Positions 20,053 to 31,197 of a DNA stretch of 64,000 bases are shown here, piece after piece. The DNA comes from Perognathus longimembris pacificus (Eukaryota > Chordata > Mammalia > Rodentia > Heteromyidae). The notes below the pieces were generated by a model, which was not told the origin of the DNA, made no database searches, and was given only the letters and a program-made list of their open reading frames with translations. How positions within the stretch are numbered: the stretch's first letter is position 1; each line of letters starts with the position of its first letter. The position numbers and the translations under genes were made by a program. The stretch lies in assembly GCF_023159225.1 (NCBI RefSeq), contig NC_063166.1, positions 79,075,785 to 79,139,784 of the forward strand, written 5' to 3'.

Positions 20053-21989
20053 TGGAGGCCAGGACGGGGCCTCGGGCCCATGGGGTGAGGAGCTGCGGAG
20101 CTGGATCTGAACCCTGGCCCTTCCGCCCTCCGGGCCTGCCCGGCTCCCCGCGGCTGAGTGGCCAGTGAGGTGCGTGCAGAGCATTGGGCCCCTCCTGCCG
20201 GGACAGGAGCCAGGCGGTGGGAGCTGAGCCAGAGCCCCGGCCCGCGCCCCCTCCCCTCGGGGGTAATTACCTTCCTGGTTAACAGCACCCACTTCCTGCC
20301 CCTTTCATCCGGGCTCCGGGGCTGCGGGCAACAATTAACCCCGCCAGCACCCTCTGAAGTCTGCAGACATGTTATTAAACCAATTTTTACAGGTGGGTAA
20401 ACTGAGGCAGGGCTCACTGTGGCCTGGGAGCCTGCTGTTCGGAAGGAGCAAGGATGTGGCTCTGCGGTGTGCCCACCTCTGGGTAATGGAGGACGGCCCT
20501 GAGCCTCCTGCACGAGCCCGAAGCCCTCTTCCTGCCCCGGGGCCTTTGCACGTGCGGTGCCCGCCGCCCGCTTCCCCACAACGGACTCCTGCTATGACTC
20601 TCCCCAGCCTAGAGGCTCTTAGGGATCCCAGTGCCTTCACCTCCGACCCCATGTCCTCCTGGGGGTTGGGGGGCCCCAGACGGCTGGCTCCCCCTCCCTT
20701 ACATCTGTCAGCACCGGGGGGGGGCATTGGGGAGGGGGGGTGAGGAACGAAAGCAGGTGCAGGGTCGCCCCGCACCTGTGCAAACACTGCGGTCTTGGCC
20801 CGCTCCGCCGCGCGCCTTCCCGGGTGCCGGGCGCCCCTGTGTTTTCCTTGGCAAGGCCCGGAGGTGTGGAATTTCGGCTCAAGGGCCCAGGTTGTCATCT
20901 CGGCGGCGCGGTTCCCAGGCGGGAGGCGGGGGGCGGGGGGGGGCGCGGGCGACACCCCGTCCTGTCTCGGGAAGCACCCGCCCCAGCGGCCTCGGGTTCC
21001 GGAAGCTGAGTGGGAATTCAGGACGGCGGGGTTCGCTCAGAGCGGGTGAGAGCGGGGTGGGGGGGGTCCCCCAGCACGGTGGGTGAGGGCCAGCGCCCGC
21101 GGGAGGAGACACTTGGCGGGCGTCTCTGTTTCCTGGCAGCAACACCCCAATTTCCTGCTAGAGAGCCTCCTTTCCCCTCTCAGTCCAGAGGTTTGGGGGC
21201 CCCAGGGCCCCTGTCTCTAGGGTACAGTCTGGTCACGTGACTGAGCTGGTCCAGGGAGGCCCCGTCCTGATTCCTGGATCCAGCCGTGCCTGAAGGCAGA
21301 TTCCCCAGTGACGTCGCAAGCTCTGCGAGGCCCGTTTGTGGCAGGAGGACCTGGCCGACCTGCGGGCCGGGAGAGGGGCGGGGGCTGGGAGAGGGCCAGG
21401 CGTCCATGGAGGAAGCCACCCGGAGACAGGGCACCGGGCGGGCGGAGCCCCGGAGAGGCCAGAGCGCACTCACGCAGCACCCACCCGGAGCACGCGGGGT
21501 CGGCCCCACGGCCCCTTGGGCTTTGTGTCCCGGCTTCCATGCCACAGGCCTGCCAGGTGCTCTGGAACGTTCTGCCACTGGACAGCCACCTGGGGGAGCC
21601 ACCGGGCCCCTGCCCGCCCCCCTGCCCGCCCCCCTGCCCCACCCGGGCGTTCGAGCTGTGAATGCCTTTCCCCACAGCCGTTCTTTTTCATGGCTGTGTA
21701 GTGTTCCGTGGTGCTGTGCGGTCAGGCATGGAGCTGGCTGCACAGACCTCCGTGTTTTCACGTTCTAGCCACCCGTGGAGGCGTGGGGGCGGGCATCTTG
21801 CTGTGGTTTCGGGGTGTCCTCCCCCCCATGGCTGAGGACGGCAGAGCTGCCGCCACATCTGCGCTTGCTTTGGTGTGAATTGTCGTTCCGCTTGCCACCA
21901 TTGAAGGAAACCCCAGGGGCTCAGGTCTTCCTCGTTCTTCCGAGCCGGCCCTTGTCATCTCTGTCTAGTGAAGCTTGCTCGTTCTGTGT
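20053..21989. other. Intergenic, unique plus LINE scraps
   Basis: An L2 remnant on plus at about 20537-20610 (ccccggggcctttgcacgtg). An L1-like minus remnant at about 21680-21860, where ttttcatggctgtgtagtg then ttccgtggtg resembles the inverted L1 3' motif ttatggctgagtaatattccattg. The rest is GC-rich and unique, with no gene. Confidence 0.5.
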
Positions 21990-22193
21990 TTATTTTATTT
22001 TTTGCCAGTCCTGGGCCTTGGACTCAGGGCCTGAGCACTGTCCCTGGCTTCTTTTTGCTCAAGGCTAGCACTCTGCCCCTTGAGCCACAGCGCCCCTTCT
22101 GGCCATTTTCTGTATATGTGGTGCTGGGGAATCGAACCCAGGGCTTCATGCATGCCAGGCAAGCACTCGACCGCTAGGCCACCTTCCCAGCCC
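21990..22193 (-). repeat. IDL-Geo SINE with 21-bp target-site duplication
   Basis: Full dimer on minus: gccagtcctgggccttggac (Geo end) through gagccacagcgccccttctg to ggaatcgaacccagggcttc and the ID-like start. The flanks 21969-21989 and 22194-22214 are 18/21 identical (starting tgaagct, ending ttctgtgt), a clear target-site duplication. Confidence 0.95.
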
Positions 22194-22687
22194 TGAAGCT
22201 CGCTATTTCTGTGTCTTCCCGGTCTGGCACTGGTCTGACAGCCTCTAGCCTTGGGGCCCAGAGGGTATAGAAGGTGCTAGAAGTGTGCTGGTTGGCCCTT
22301 CCCTGCTGCGCTCTGGCCCTGCGCCAGGGCGGCAAGGCCTCTGCCCTTGGCCTCCCTCCCAGCAGTGTCACCGTGAGGGCCCCTCCCCAAGGCCCCACTT
22401 CCTTGTCTGTTCCCCTTCCAGAGCGCGAAGCAGGACCCTTTCCTGGGGACCCCATCACCCCCACAGTCACGTCCCCAGGCAGTTCCACTGGTCTCTGCCC
22501 TGCTGGCTTCCACCTTTCCACCACCCCGGCCCCTGGGCCTTTGCATGGGCTCCGCCCCCTCCCGCTGCCCTGCTCATTGGCTGCCTGCCGTTCTGGCCCT
22601 GGGTGACCCCCTAGTGCCTGGCCAGCCCGGGAGGTCAAAACGCCTTCCCTGCGCACAGTTGTAACCCCACCATCCTGCTTGTTCATT
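22194..22687. other. Intergenic with L2 remnant
   Basis: An L2 remnant on plus at about 22528-22610 (cccctgggcctttgcatggg). Otherwise unique; no exon was recognised. Confidence 0.5.
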
Positions 22688-22823
22688 TTGGTTGGTCCTG
22701 GGCTTGAACGCTGGGCCTGAGCTCTGTCCCTGAGCTCTTCAGCCCAAGGCCAGCGCTCTACCACTTGAGCCACAGCTCCACTTCCAGTTTTCCGGTGGTT
22801 CACTGGACAGAAGAGCCTCTAGG
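22688..22823 (-). repeat. B1-Geo SINE, 3' (Geo) portion
   Basis: On plus: ggtcctgggcttgaacgctg, gcgctctaccacttgagcc, acagctccacttccag and ggtggttcactgga. The B1 half is missing or replaced after gcctctagg. Confidence 0.82.
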
Positions 22824-23077
22824 CACTGAGAGACAGGACCGCCCCACGCCCGGGGCCGCGGGGAGTAGCTGCTTCGGGGCGCGGCCCCCTCTGGGGGTGA
22901 AAGTGTGTGGATTGGTGTGGAAAAGCCCAGCCCAGCAACAAAGGCATCGGCCTATTTCAGAACCGTGTGCGTGGCCGCCCGGCAGACTTTGCCCTCTTCT
23001 TCTCTTGTAACTCTAGAGATGGAGCCCAGGGCCTGGCACTGAAGGCAACTCCTCTTCCCCTGGAGCCCCAGCCCTTG

Positions 23078-23345
23078 TGTGTGTGCCTCTGTGTGTGTGT
23101 GTGCATGTGTGCCTGTGTGTGTGAGCACGCGCATGCCAAAACTGGGCCTTGAACTCATGGACTTGTGTTCTTGCTTCGCTTTTGCTCAAGTCCGGTGCGC
23201 TATCAATTGAGCCACAGCTCCACGTCGGCCTTTAGCTGCTGGAGTGAAGATAAGAGTCGTACGGACTTTGCCGCCTGGGCTGGCTTTGAACAAACATCCT
23301 CAGATCTCAGCCTCCTGCGCTGCTAGGATGACAGGTGCATTTGCT
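23078..23345 (-). repeat. B1-Geo SINE with (TG)n tail
   Basis: A tgtgtgtgtg tract (23078-23135) leads into actgggccttgaactcatgg, then attgagccacagctccac, gataagagtcgtacggac and ctcagatctcagcctcctg to gctaggatgacaggtgc. Confidence 0.87.
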
Positions 23346-23349
23346 GCAG

Positions 23350-23612
23350 TGTGTGTGTGTGTGCGCGCACGTGCACACACACGTTGAGTCCTGGGACTTG
23401 AACTCAGGGCCTGGGGTCTGTCCCTGGGCTCCTTTGTGCTCCGGGCGAGCGCTCTACCATTTGAGCCACAGCGCCACTTCCGGCTTTTTCTGAGTAGTTA
23501 GTTTATCGGAGGTGAGGGTCTCCCGGGCTTCCCTGCCCGGGCCGGCTTTGAACCGGGATCCTCGGATCTCAGCCTCCTGAGCAGCCGGGATGCCGGGCGG
23601 AGCCGCCTTCTG
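23350..23612 (-). repeat. B1-Geo SINE with (TG)n tail
   Basis: A second copy in the same orientation immediately follows: a gtgtgtgtgcgcgcac tract, ctgggacttgaactcagggc, accatttgagccacagcgcc, then ctcggatctcagcctcctga. Together with the preceding copy it makes a head-to-tail SINE pair. Confidence 0.87.
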
Positions 23613-24154
23613 CCGCACTCTGTATGTTCCTGTGCAGGTGCCGCGCACAGGGGTCACGGGGGTCACGTCGTACGTCAGGTAATGAGTGCGCGTCACCCTT
23701 CCTTCCCCCCCCACACACGGTGCCCACGGCAGCTTGGCTGCGTTGGTTCACCGTCCGCCGCCCGTTCTGCACCCCGTCAGCCCCCCACGGAAGCAAGGAC
23801 GCAACCCTGAGGCGGAGCCCACAGAAGAGCGGGTGTCCACTGCCCGCGCGTTCTGTTTCTGCGGCAGACAGCGTCGTGATAACTGTGCCCGGCCGGCCTT
23901 GAACTCGAGGCCCCGCTGCCCCGACCGCTGCACCGCTGGGGGGACCGGGGTGAGCCACCGCGGCGTCTCACTTCGCCATGGCCTTCAGGCCCCGCAAGCC
24001 CTCCTCCCCCCGCCCAGGCCCCACGGCCTCCAGGGCCACCCCGGGCCCACGGACCGGCCCTGAGCCGCTCCAGGCTGGAGGGGACTCCACCCGCAGGCTC
24101 AGGGCCGCCCGGGGCGCCGGGCCTTGGATCCCGGTCACCCTTTGGCTGGACCTG
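23613..24154. other. Intergenic with decayed SINE
   Basis: At about 23885-23962, ggccttgaactcgaggcccc followed later by gggtgagccaccgcgg is a decayed minus-strand B1/Geo-like SINE. The rest is unique. Confidence 0.45.
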
Positions 24155-24530
24155 GAGGGGGGCCTGGGGGGGGCCTGGAGGGGGCCCTGGAGGGGGGCCT
24201 GGAGGGGGGGCCTGGAGGGGGTCTGGAGGGGGGGCCTGGAGGGGGGGCCTGGAGGGGGCCCTGGAGGGGGGCCTGGAGGGGGTCTGGAGGGGGGGCCTGG
24301 AGGGGGTCCTGGAGGGGGTCCTGGAGGGGGTCCTGGAGGGGGGCCTGGAGGGGGGCCTGGAGGGGGTCTGGAGGGGGGGTCTGGAGGGGGTCTGGAGGGG
24401 GGCCTGGGGGGGCCTGGAGGGGGGCCTGGGGGGGCCTGGAGGGGGCCCTGGAGGGGGCCCTGGAGGGGGGCCTGGAGGGGGGGCCTGGAGGGGGTCTGGA
24501 GGGGGGGCCTGGAGGGGGGGCCTGGCCGGC
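24155..24530. repeat. 11-12-bp G-rich minisatellite
   Basis: About thirty-two copies of cctggaggggg with variable G number (gg to ggggggg) and t/c/cc variants. Every unit carries a run of five or more G, a dense G-quadruplex-forming array. Confidence 0.95.
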
Positions 24531-25364
24531 GCCTGGCTCTGAGTGGCTCAGACACCACAGGCCCCGCCCCCTCAGGTTGACTGACATCCAGACAAACTCC
24601 CAGGATGCCCTTCTGCTCTCCACCTCCGACCTTGGGCCGGCGCTCGGCTCCCCTCCGCCCTGGTGTCCCGGCTTCTGTCCTCACTCAGAGGAGGGATCCC
24701 CAGGGAACCCCCCCCCCCAGTACAGCCCTCTCTCAGAACCCCCAGGGTCCCCAGAGTAAAGCCCACGCGGCTCCCATGGCCTCGGCCCGTGGCCTCCTCC
24801 GCCCCGGCCCTTTGCACGCGCTGTGCCGCCCTCTCCCCCTCTCGGGGCCCCTGCCGCCTGCGGGGGGCGGGGCCCCCTGGACCTGCGCCCCGGCTCCCCC
24901 TGGGGAAGCTCCGGGCCGGGCAGGGCCGGCCTGTGACTCAGGAGGGAGCGGGTGGACCAGGGCCCGGGGCTGCGCGCGGGCGGGCGGTGCCCGGCGGTGC
25001 CTGGTGCCTGCGAGGCCTCGGCCCGCGCACCGCCCGGGGAGGCGGCCCTGCAGCTCGCCAGGCCTTCGGGGGTGCGGGGTGTGGGGGGACCCCAGCCTCG
25101 GCGGAGAGGCCTGCCCCGTGGGGCTCCCACCCGTGAGACAGGCTCCCCCCGAGCTGGGCCACCCCGACCCCCAGGCTGCTGACCCCTAAGCTGGGCGACC
25201 CCGCGCTGGAGCCTCCTCCCCTCCTCGTCTCCCCGTCCCTTCTAGAACCTCCCTCTCTTCTAACCTCTTTCCAACCTCCCCCTCCCATCTCTGCTTAACA
25301 GCCCCCACCCCACCCGACACCAAGCTGCCTCCTTCAGCCTTCCGGTGTCTGAGGTCCTCGTCCA
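24531..25364. other. GC-rich intergenic with L2 remnant
   Basis: An L2 scrap on plus at about 24795-24840 (ccccggccctttgcacgcgc). Otherwise GC-rich unique sequence with no gene recognised. Confidence 0.5.
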
Positions 25365-25772
25365 TCTCCCACCCACCTACCCACCCACCCACCCACACAC
25401 CCATCCACCTACCCACCCACCCACCCACACACCCATCCACCTACCCACCCATCCCCTACCCACCCACCATCCATCCACCCACCAACCACCACCCCACCCA
25501 CCACCCACCCACCTACCACCCATTCATCCACCCACCCACCACCCACCCACCTACCACCCATTCATCCACCCACCCACCACCTACCCACCACCCATTCATC
25601 CACCCACCCACCACCCACCCACCTACCACCCATTCATCCACCCACCCACCACCCACCCACCTACCACCCATTCATCCACCCACCCACCACCCACCCACCT
25701 ACCACCCATTCATCCACCCACCCACCACCTACCCACCCATCCACCTATCATGCACTCACCCATTTATCACCT
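25365..25772. repeat. (CCAC/CCAT)n array with 38-bp higher-order unit
   Basis: Complementary orientation to the GGAT arrays. From about 25515 a 38-bp unit (cacccacctaccacccattc plus atccacccacccaccacc) repeats five to six times. Confidence 0.95.
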
Positions 25773-26550
25773 ACCCTCCCCCCCCCAGTGTGTTGGAATG
25801 ATGGCTGCCTGTCGGGCACTGGGACTGGGCGTCCTGAGCAGGCGGGCTGGGCGCCCTTGGCCGCCCATCATCCCCGTCCACAGGGCTGGGCTGCAGGCCT
25901 CGCTCTTGTCCTCCTGGGAGGCCCGACAGCTTAGTCGTGGAGCAGCTGTGATTTGAACTCAGGGACTTGCCCTGGCCGGGCAGGTGCTGCACCGCTCGAG
26001 CCAGGCCCCTGGCGCGCTGTGCGTTTCGGTTCCTGTGCTCCGGCGCTGCGGTCCTCCTGCCCCGGCCTCTCCCGTCCTTGGCTCCCGGGACGCTTGGCCG
26101 GCTGGGTCCTCTAGCGCTTGGCCTCGGGTCACCTCCGCCGCCCGGCCCACGGCGGCCCCGGCCCTGACACGGCCTCCTCCCGCGGGGCGGGTTCGGAGGG
26201 GCTGTGAGTGTCTGGAACCTCCCCAGTCCTTCCCACCCCAGGGTGAATGAGTCCGTGGCGCCCCCCAGAGGCCCCGCTCGGTTGCCTCCCCGCCCCCCCC
26301 CCCCCCCCCGCCGTCGCCCTCCCCAGTGAGAATGAGAAGTGAGAGCGGACGGGGTGGCTGTCAAATGTCCCCAGGGAGCAGAGTGAGTCAGGAAGTCCCC
26401 TGGCCTTGCTGCGGACAAGTGACATGGGGGGGGGGGGCGGTGAGACCCGGGGCCTTCCGGAGGCCCAGCGCAGCCCAGGCAGACACAGGGGCCTGGAGAG
26501 CCCGACCTCGCAGGGCATTTAGTTCTTATTTTATTTTGTTACCACTAAGA
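25773..26550. other. Intergenic, unique
   Basis: A short tRNA-SINE-like word near 25950-26005 (tttgaactcagggacttgcc then ccgctcgagccag) and C/G homopolymers near 26298-26312 and 26427. No gene. Confidence 0.45.
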
Positions 26551-26731
26551 CACACACACACAGACACGCACACACAGACACACACACGCACACACACACA
26601 GACACGCACACACAGACACACACACACAGACACACACACACAGACACACACACACAGACACACACACACAGACATACACACACACAGACACACATGCACA
26701 CACACAGACACACACACACACACACAGACAC
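26551..26731. repeat. (CA)n/(CACAGA)n microsatellite, 181 bases
   Basis: Tandem cacacacagacac units without long interruptions. Confidence 0.97.
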
Positions 26732-26759
26732 TTTTGCTTTAGTTAATTCTGCAGACAGG

Positions 26760-26860
26760 TCTTATGCTTTTGCCCAGATCCGGCCTTGAACCCTCATCCT
26801 CCTACCTCTGTCTCCTGAGTGGCTGGGATTACAGGCGTGAGCCGCCGCTCCCGGCCCTCT
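26760..26860 (-). repeat. B1-like SINE monomer
   Basis: On plus: ccttgaaccctcatcctcc, ctgagtggctgggattacag and gcgtgagccgccgctcccgg. A single 7SL-derived half, without Geo. Confidence 0.8.
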
Positions 26861-27029
26861 GGAGGGTGTGTGGGTGGTGTGAAATCTGGGCAGAGAGCCT
26901 CGGGACTCAAATGGCCCTCGTCGTCTCTCTGGGAAGGCTCACGCACCCTGCAGTGATTAGGTTGGCAGCCTCCTGCACACTGGGTACATGCTAGGAGCTT
27001 CGTGTCACTTCAGCCTTCTCTCTCTCTCT

Positions 27030-27223
27030 TTCCGCCATTCCCGGGGCTTGGACTCAGGGCCTGAGCACTGTCCTTGGCTTCTGTTTGCTCAAGGCTAGCA
27101 CTCTGCCACTTGGGCCACAGCGCCACTTCTGGCTTTTTCTATAGATGTGGTGTTGAGGATTCGAACCCAGGGCTTCATGTATGTGAGACAGGCATTCTAC
27201 CACTAGGCCATGGTCCCGGCCCC
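27030..27223 (-). repeat. IDL-Geo SINE
   Basis: On plus: ggggcttggactcagggcct, ctctgccacttgggccacag, ggattcgaacccagggcttc and accactaggccatggtccc. Complete dimer. Confidence 0.93.
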
Positions 27224-27261
27224 TCACGTCAGTCTCTTTGCGAGGTAGACGCCTTCTCAGC

Positions 27262-27330
27262 CCCTAGTCTGTAGATTGGGAAACTGAGGCACTGGGCGGC
27301 AGAGGCAGTAGCTGGGCCTTCCGTGGCAGG
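27262..27330 (-). repeat. MIR remnant
   Basis: gattgggaaactgaggcact followed by ggcagaggcagtagctggg matches the inverted MIR core. Confidence 0.6.
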
Positions 27331-27539
27331 GCCCTTGGGGGGCTCCTCCTGCCCCCCAACTTCATTCTTCGACCCCACCCTTTGGCCCGTTCACTTGGGA
27401 AGCCCCACCCCACCCAAATCCCTCGTGGTTTTTTTAAACCTCAGCACCCGGCGGCCGCCACATCACAGCGCGGCGGCTCCTGAGGCTCAGGCCGCAGCGG
27501 CGGGCGACGGGCTCTGTTTATTAGAGCTTCTTCTAGGTG

Positions 27540-27820
27540 GTTTCCCAAAGCTCTTCAAAGGTGGGAAGTGTCCCCCCCCCCCGCCGGCCACGCCCACCCG
27601 GAAGCCCCGCCCCCGGGAGGCGCGCATCGTCATTGGTTGATGTCATTGCACGCACTGGGAGCCGACTCAGGTCCCGGCTCGTCCGGCCGTTCAAAGCCGG
27701 GCTCAGGGCTTTCATGGCGGCCGGTGAGCGGGAACCGGCGCTGGCGCTGCGGCCTCGGGCAAGTCCGCGTCCTCTCTGGGCTGGCTTTCCTCGCGGTGGC
27801 GGACGGCCCGGAGAGAGGGC
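27540..27820 (+). promoter_or_regulatory. Promoter-like CpG block overlapping a MIR
   Basis: Contains ccggaag (ETS-like), ccccgcccccg (Sp1-like), and an inverted CCAAT box (cattggttg at 27634-27642), followed by catggcggccggtgagcg at about 27714. MIR-like text (gcctcgggcaagtccgcg then tcctctctgggct) overlaps 27645-27800, so part of the likeness is inherited from the repeat. Transcription is unproven. Confidence 0.4.
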
Positions 27821-27827
27821 GCCGTCC

Positions 27828-28012
27828 GGGACCGGCGGCTCACGCCCGTCACCCCGGCCACCCGGAGGCTGAGAGCTGAGGATCGCAGTTCAAAGCCAGC
27901 CTGCGCAGAAAAGCTGCGGTGGGGCGCTAGCTTTGAGTGACAACGCCAGGGACAGCGCCCAGGCCCTGAGTTCAAGCCCCAGGACCGGCCCCGCGCACGC
28001 GCGCGCACACGC
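27828..28012 (+). repeat. B1-Geo SINE
   Basis: gcggctcacgcccgtcaccc, gaggatcgcagttcaaagcc, then the Geo end gagttcaagccccaggacc and a cgcgcacgcgcgcgcac tail. The linker is shortened. Confidence 0.88.
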
Positions 28013-28647
28013 CCACCCAGGAAGCCTGTGGTGACTCGCGTGGGAAGGGAGGAGGGCGGAGGGAGCTCTGCTCTGGAGGAGGCTCCGCGTTTGCACCCCG
28101 GTGCTGGAGCTGGCACAGTCTGGGCCCAGCAGGATGCCGTCCCCGGGGGAAGGATCTAGAAGGACCGCGGGACCGCGGTGCACCCACACTCCGCCCCACC
28201 GCAGCGACCGCCCCCCCGGGAGGACACCCAACGGGAGGTTATGCCTGGTGTCAAGCCATTTATAGAACCTTCTGGAAACCACACAGTGGTAGCAATGGAG
28301 AACACGGCTGGGTGGGAAGTGGGTTCGGCTGGGACGGGGCCGCCCCGGGGCTCCGTGTGGGAAGAAAGTTCCGGATCTCCATGGTGCCCTGGTGAGCGTG
28401 GTCCGCTGGGGAGGCCGCGGGGTCCGTGTGCGGCGGCGTGTCCAGTCCACGCGCGTCTGGACGAGGCCACGAGGAGATGCGGTGTCCGTTCTACACCAGG
28501 CACTCGGGGATCAGCCTGAGCGCCGTGCCTCTGTCACGCGGAGGCCTGCGGGGATCCGGCTGCAGGCCCTCCCTTCCCTGCCTCAGTTTCCCCGTGTGTG
28601 GCACCCATGTGGTCGCTGGGAAGCTGCCTTGTGGGCCGCAGGAAGCC
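28013..28647. other. Intergenic, unique
   Basis: A MIR-like word near 28575-28600 (cctgcctcagtttccccgtg). No gene or other repeat was recognised. Confidence 0.45.
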
Positions 28648-28876
28648 TGTGAAAGCTCGCACCGGTCGTCCTGGCTACGCAGGAGGCTGAGGGCCGAGGA
28701 TCGCGGTTCAAAGCCAGCCCCGGGCAGGACGGTGGGGGGAGACGCTCACCTCCCACGAACCCCCGAGAACCGGGAGCGGCGCCGGGGCGCCCGTGGCAGA
28801 GCGCCCGCCTTGAGCCGGGGAGCTCGGGCACAGCGCCCGGGCCCTGAGTTCTGACCCCCCCAAAACCCACACACCT
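28648..28876 (+). repeat. B1-Geo SINE, GC-drifted
   Basis: aaagctcgcaccggtcgtcc, ggatcgcggttcaaagccag, then gcccgtggcagagcgccc and gggccctgagttctgac. The copy is unusually GC-shifted. Confidence 0.82.
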
Positions 28877-30830
28877 GCGGCTGGGGAGGCCGGGACCCCG
28901 CGGCCCGAGAGCCTGGGGGGCCTGCGGCTCCGTCCCCCTGCAGCAGCGCCCCAACAGCGACGGCACCCCAGTCCCTTGTGGTGCCTGCGGACTGAGCAGC
29001 TCAGGACGCCCCAGTCTTTGGTAAGGACCACGCAGGCTCCCCCACTGCGCGCCCCCGGGCTCCCCAAGATCTCCCGGCCATCCTGGTGAGCGGGCGATTC
29101 CCTGCCCTTTCACACGGGGGAAACTGAGCCCAGGAGAGACGAGCAGCCGCGCCCACGGCCACGCAGGCTGAGATCCGCCCCGGCCCGGTCCGCGCGATCG
29201 GAGCCCGCGTGGCCTCCGGGGTGCGGCCTCGGCCCCCCTGAGCGGCGCCGCCTGGCCTTGGTGGGGTGCGGCGGCTGGAAGGGGCCCCGATGGCAGCGGC
29301 CACTCCCGGGCTCCGGGTGCTGACACAGCGGGGTGGGGAGGGGGGCCCCCCGCGGGCCGCCCAGACGGTTTCCATACGGCAGGGAGGAAACCAAAAGCCA
29401 CAGTCACGGGGCGGGGGCCACGCGGGGCGGACGCACAGGCCGCACCGCACCCCAACTTGCTGGAAAGACGCCGCTCAGAGCGAAACTCCCCATTCCGCTT
29501 CCTCTTCCAGGAAGCCCGCCGGCCCGGGAACAGCCGGCCCTCCTCCCTCCCCCTTGCAGCCCTCCCCCCTGCTCACCCCGCCCCCCCCTGTCGGCTCACA
29601 GTGGCTCCCGTGGGCTGCTCAGGTGCCCAGGGACCTGTGTGTGCAAGCGTGCGTGTGTGCACACTCGTGTGTGTGCACGCCCGTGCCCACCCATGTCTTG
29701 CACACCCTGGGCATCTTCTGTGCCTCTCCCTGTGCCCGTGCGTTTGGGGCCGGCTTTGCACACGCGTGCACACTTGGTCCACAAGCTCACACATGCCCGG
29801 GTCCACATCTCCCACCCCACGTGTGTCTGGTGTGTGGTCGCCACACTGTGAGGGGGACCCGCCTCTGCTGTGTTCTAGAACCATCCATGCTCCCTTTCCC
29901 TCCCCGGAGATCCCTCAGCCTTCCTCCCCCCTCCCCGGCCCTCCCCCCTTCGGACCTCGGTGCCCTCTGCCCCCCACGTGTTTCTCTCTCAGGACGCAGC
30001 TCCGCGCACGCGTGGAGTTACACTTACCCATGAGTTGAGTGTCTCTCCTCGGAGCCAGAAGTGCCAGAATCTTCTTTAGGCCGGGCCCAGCCTCTCCCCC
30101 CCCCCCAGTCCTGCATTCAGTGCGTTTGGGGCGGGGGCGGCATGGGCAGTGTGGGGTCACGGCTGAGCTTCCTCCTCCGGACTGTCTTTTGGGGCGTCTC
30201 CACCCTTGGCCCATGTGGAACCCTGAGCTGACCCAGCACTAACCGGCTCGTCTACGGGACGGCGACCCACGCCGCCAGCCTGCTGTGGCTGAGAGGAGAC
30301 GACGCCTGAGAACACGGCCAATGGGGGCCCAGAGAGAGCCCGAGTGCGCCTGGATACAGCGGCGCCTGAAGCCCCGTCCCAAACTCCTCGGCTACCTAAG
30401 CCCATGCAGCTCTTCGCGCCCTCTCTCTCTATAAAACCCACGGCAGCTGCGTCTCCGCGGCGGTGAGAATTCCTCACAGACATGGGAGCTGAGTGGTAAC
30501 TTTTTTTTGGCGGCCCTGGGATTCGAACTCGGGCCTCACCCTCGCCCAGTCCTCCCACCACCAGCCCTGGAGGGACATTCCCGCATGCAGCCTGCACCGC
30601 CGCAGGCCGGCGCCCCACCCCCGCCCGGGCCCTGGCCCTGGGCACCCGGGACCAGGCCCCTCTGAGAGGACAGAGCTACAAGACCTTCCCAGATGGGTTC
30701 TGGAAGCGTCCCAGCCTTTGTGCAATCAATTCCTGGGGCCGAACACCCCGCCCCCTTGCAGAGGGGTTTAGGAGAGGGCAGAGGGCCGCCAGGAAAGGGG
30801 AGCGCCAGGTCACCGGGCCAAGGAGGCGGC
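28877..30830. other. Intergenic, unique with MIR and GT-rich tract
   Basis: MIR on minus at about 29105-29180 (gggggaaactgagcccagg). GT/CA-rich degenerate tract at 29637-29835. A tRNA-like scrap after a T run at 30500-30540 (gggattcgaactcgggcc). No exon recognised. Confidence 0.5.
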
Positions 30831-30837
30831 CAAGGGC

Positions 30838-31000
30838 AGGGCCCCGCCCCCTGTGCCGTGATTGGTTGAGGCTGGACGTGGAGCAGTGCTGGCCAATGGG
30901 ATGTGGCGGCAGCCTATCGGGGGCGGGCTCCTCGTGGAGGCCCGTTATGCAAGCGCAGAGCGCCCTGAACGCGCGCACCTGCGGGCTGGCGGCGCCCGGA
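30838..31000. promoter_or_regulatory. Promoter-like cluster: two CCAAT boxes and a GC box
   Basis: gattggttg (inverted CCAAT) and ggccaatggga lie 40 bases apart, followed by atcgggggcgggc (Sp1-like). The phrase gctggccaatgggatgtgg also occurs in an old mammalian repeat, so this may be a fossil repeat and not a promoter. Confidence 0.3.
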
Positions 31001-31044
31001 CCCCCGCGCCGGCCGGCGGCCGCGTCTGGGTCAAGGTCCCTGCA

Positions 31045-31197
31045 ATCCCGAGCCAGGCAAAGTCCCCACGAGACTCTCGTCTCCCGTGAACCGCCAGAAA
31101 ACCAGAGGGGGAGCCGTGGCTCCGAGAGGAAGAGCGCTCGCCTTGAGCGGAAAAGCGCAGGGACAGCGCCCAGGCCCCGAGTTCAAGCCCATAGGCG
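31045..31197 (+). repeat. B1-Geo SINE, 5'-truncated
   Basis: It starts in the linker (gagactctcgtctcccgtga) and proceeds through gccgtggctccgagaggaag to ccccgagttcaagccc. Confidence 0.82.

Noticed and set aside
25365..25772. Regularly spaced repeat suggesting a CRISPR-like array
   Set aside because: Units are contiguous tetranucleotide derivatives without unique spacers, in a eukaryotic context.
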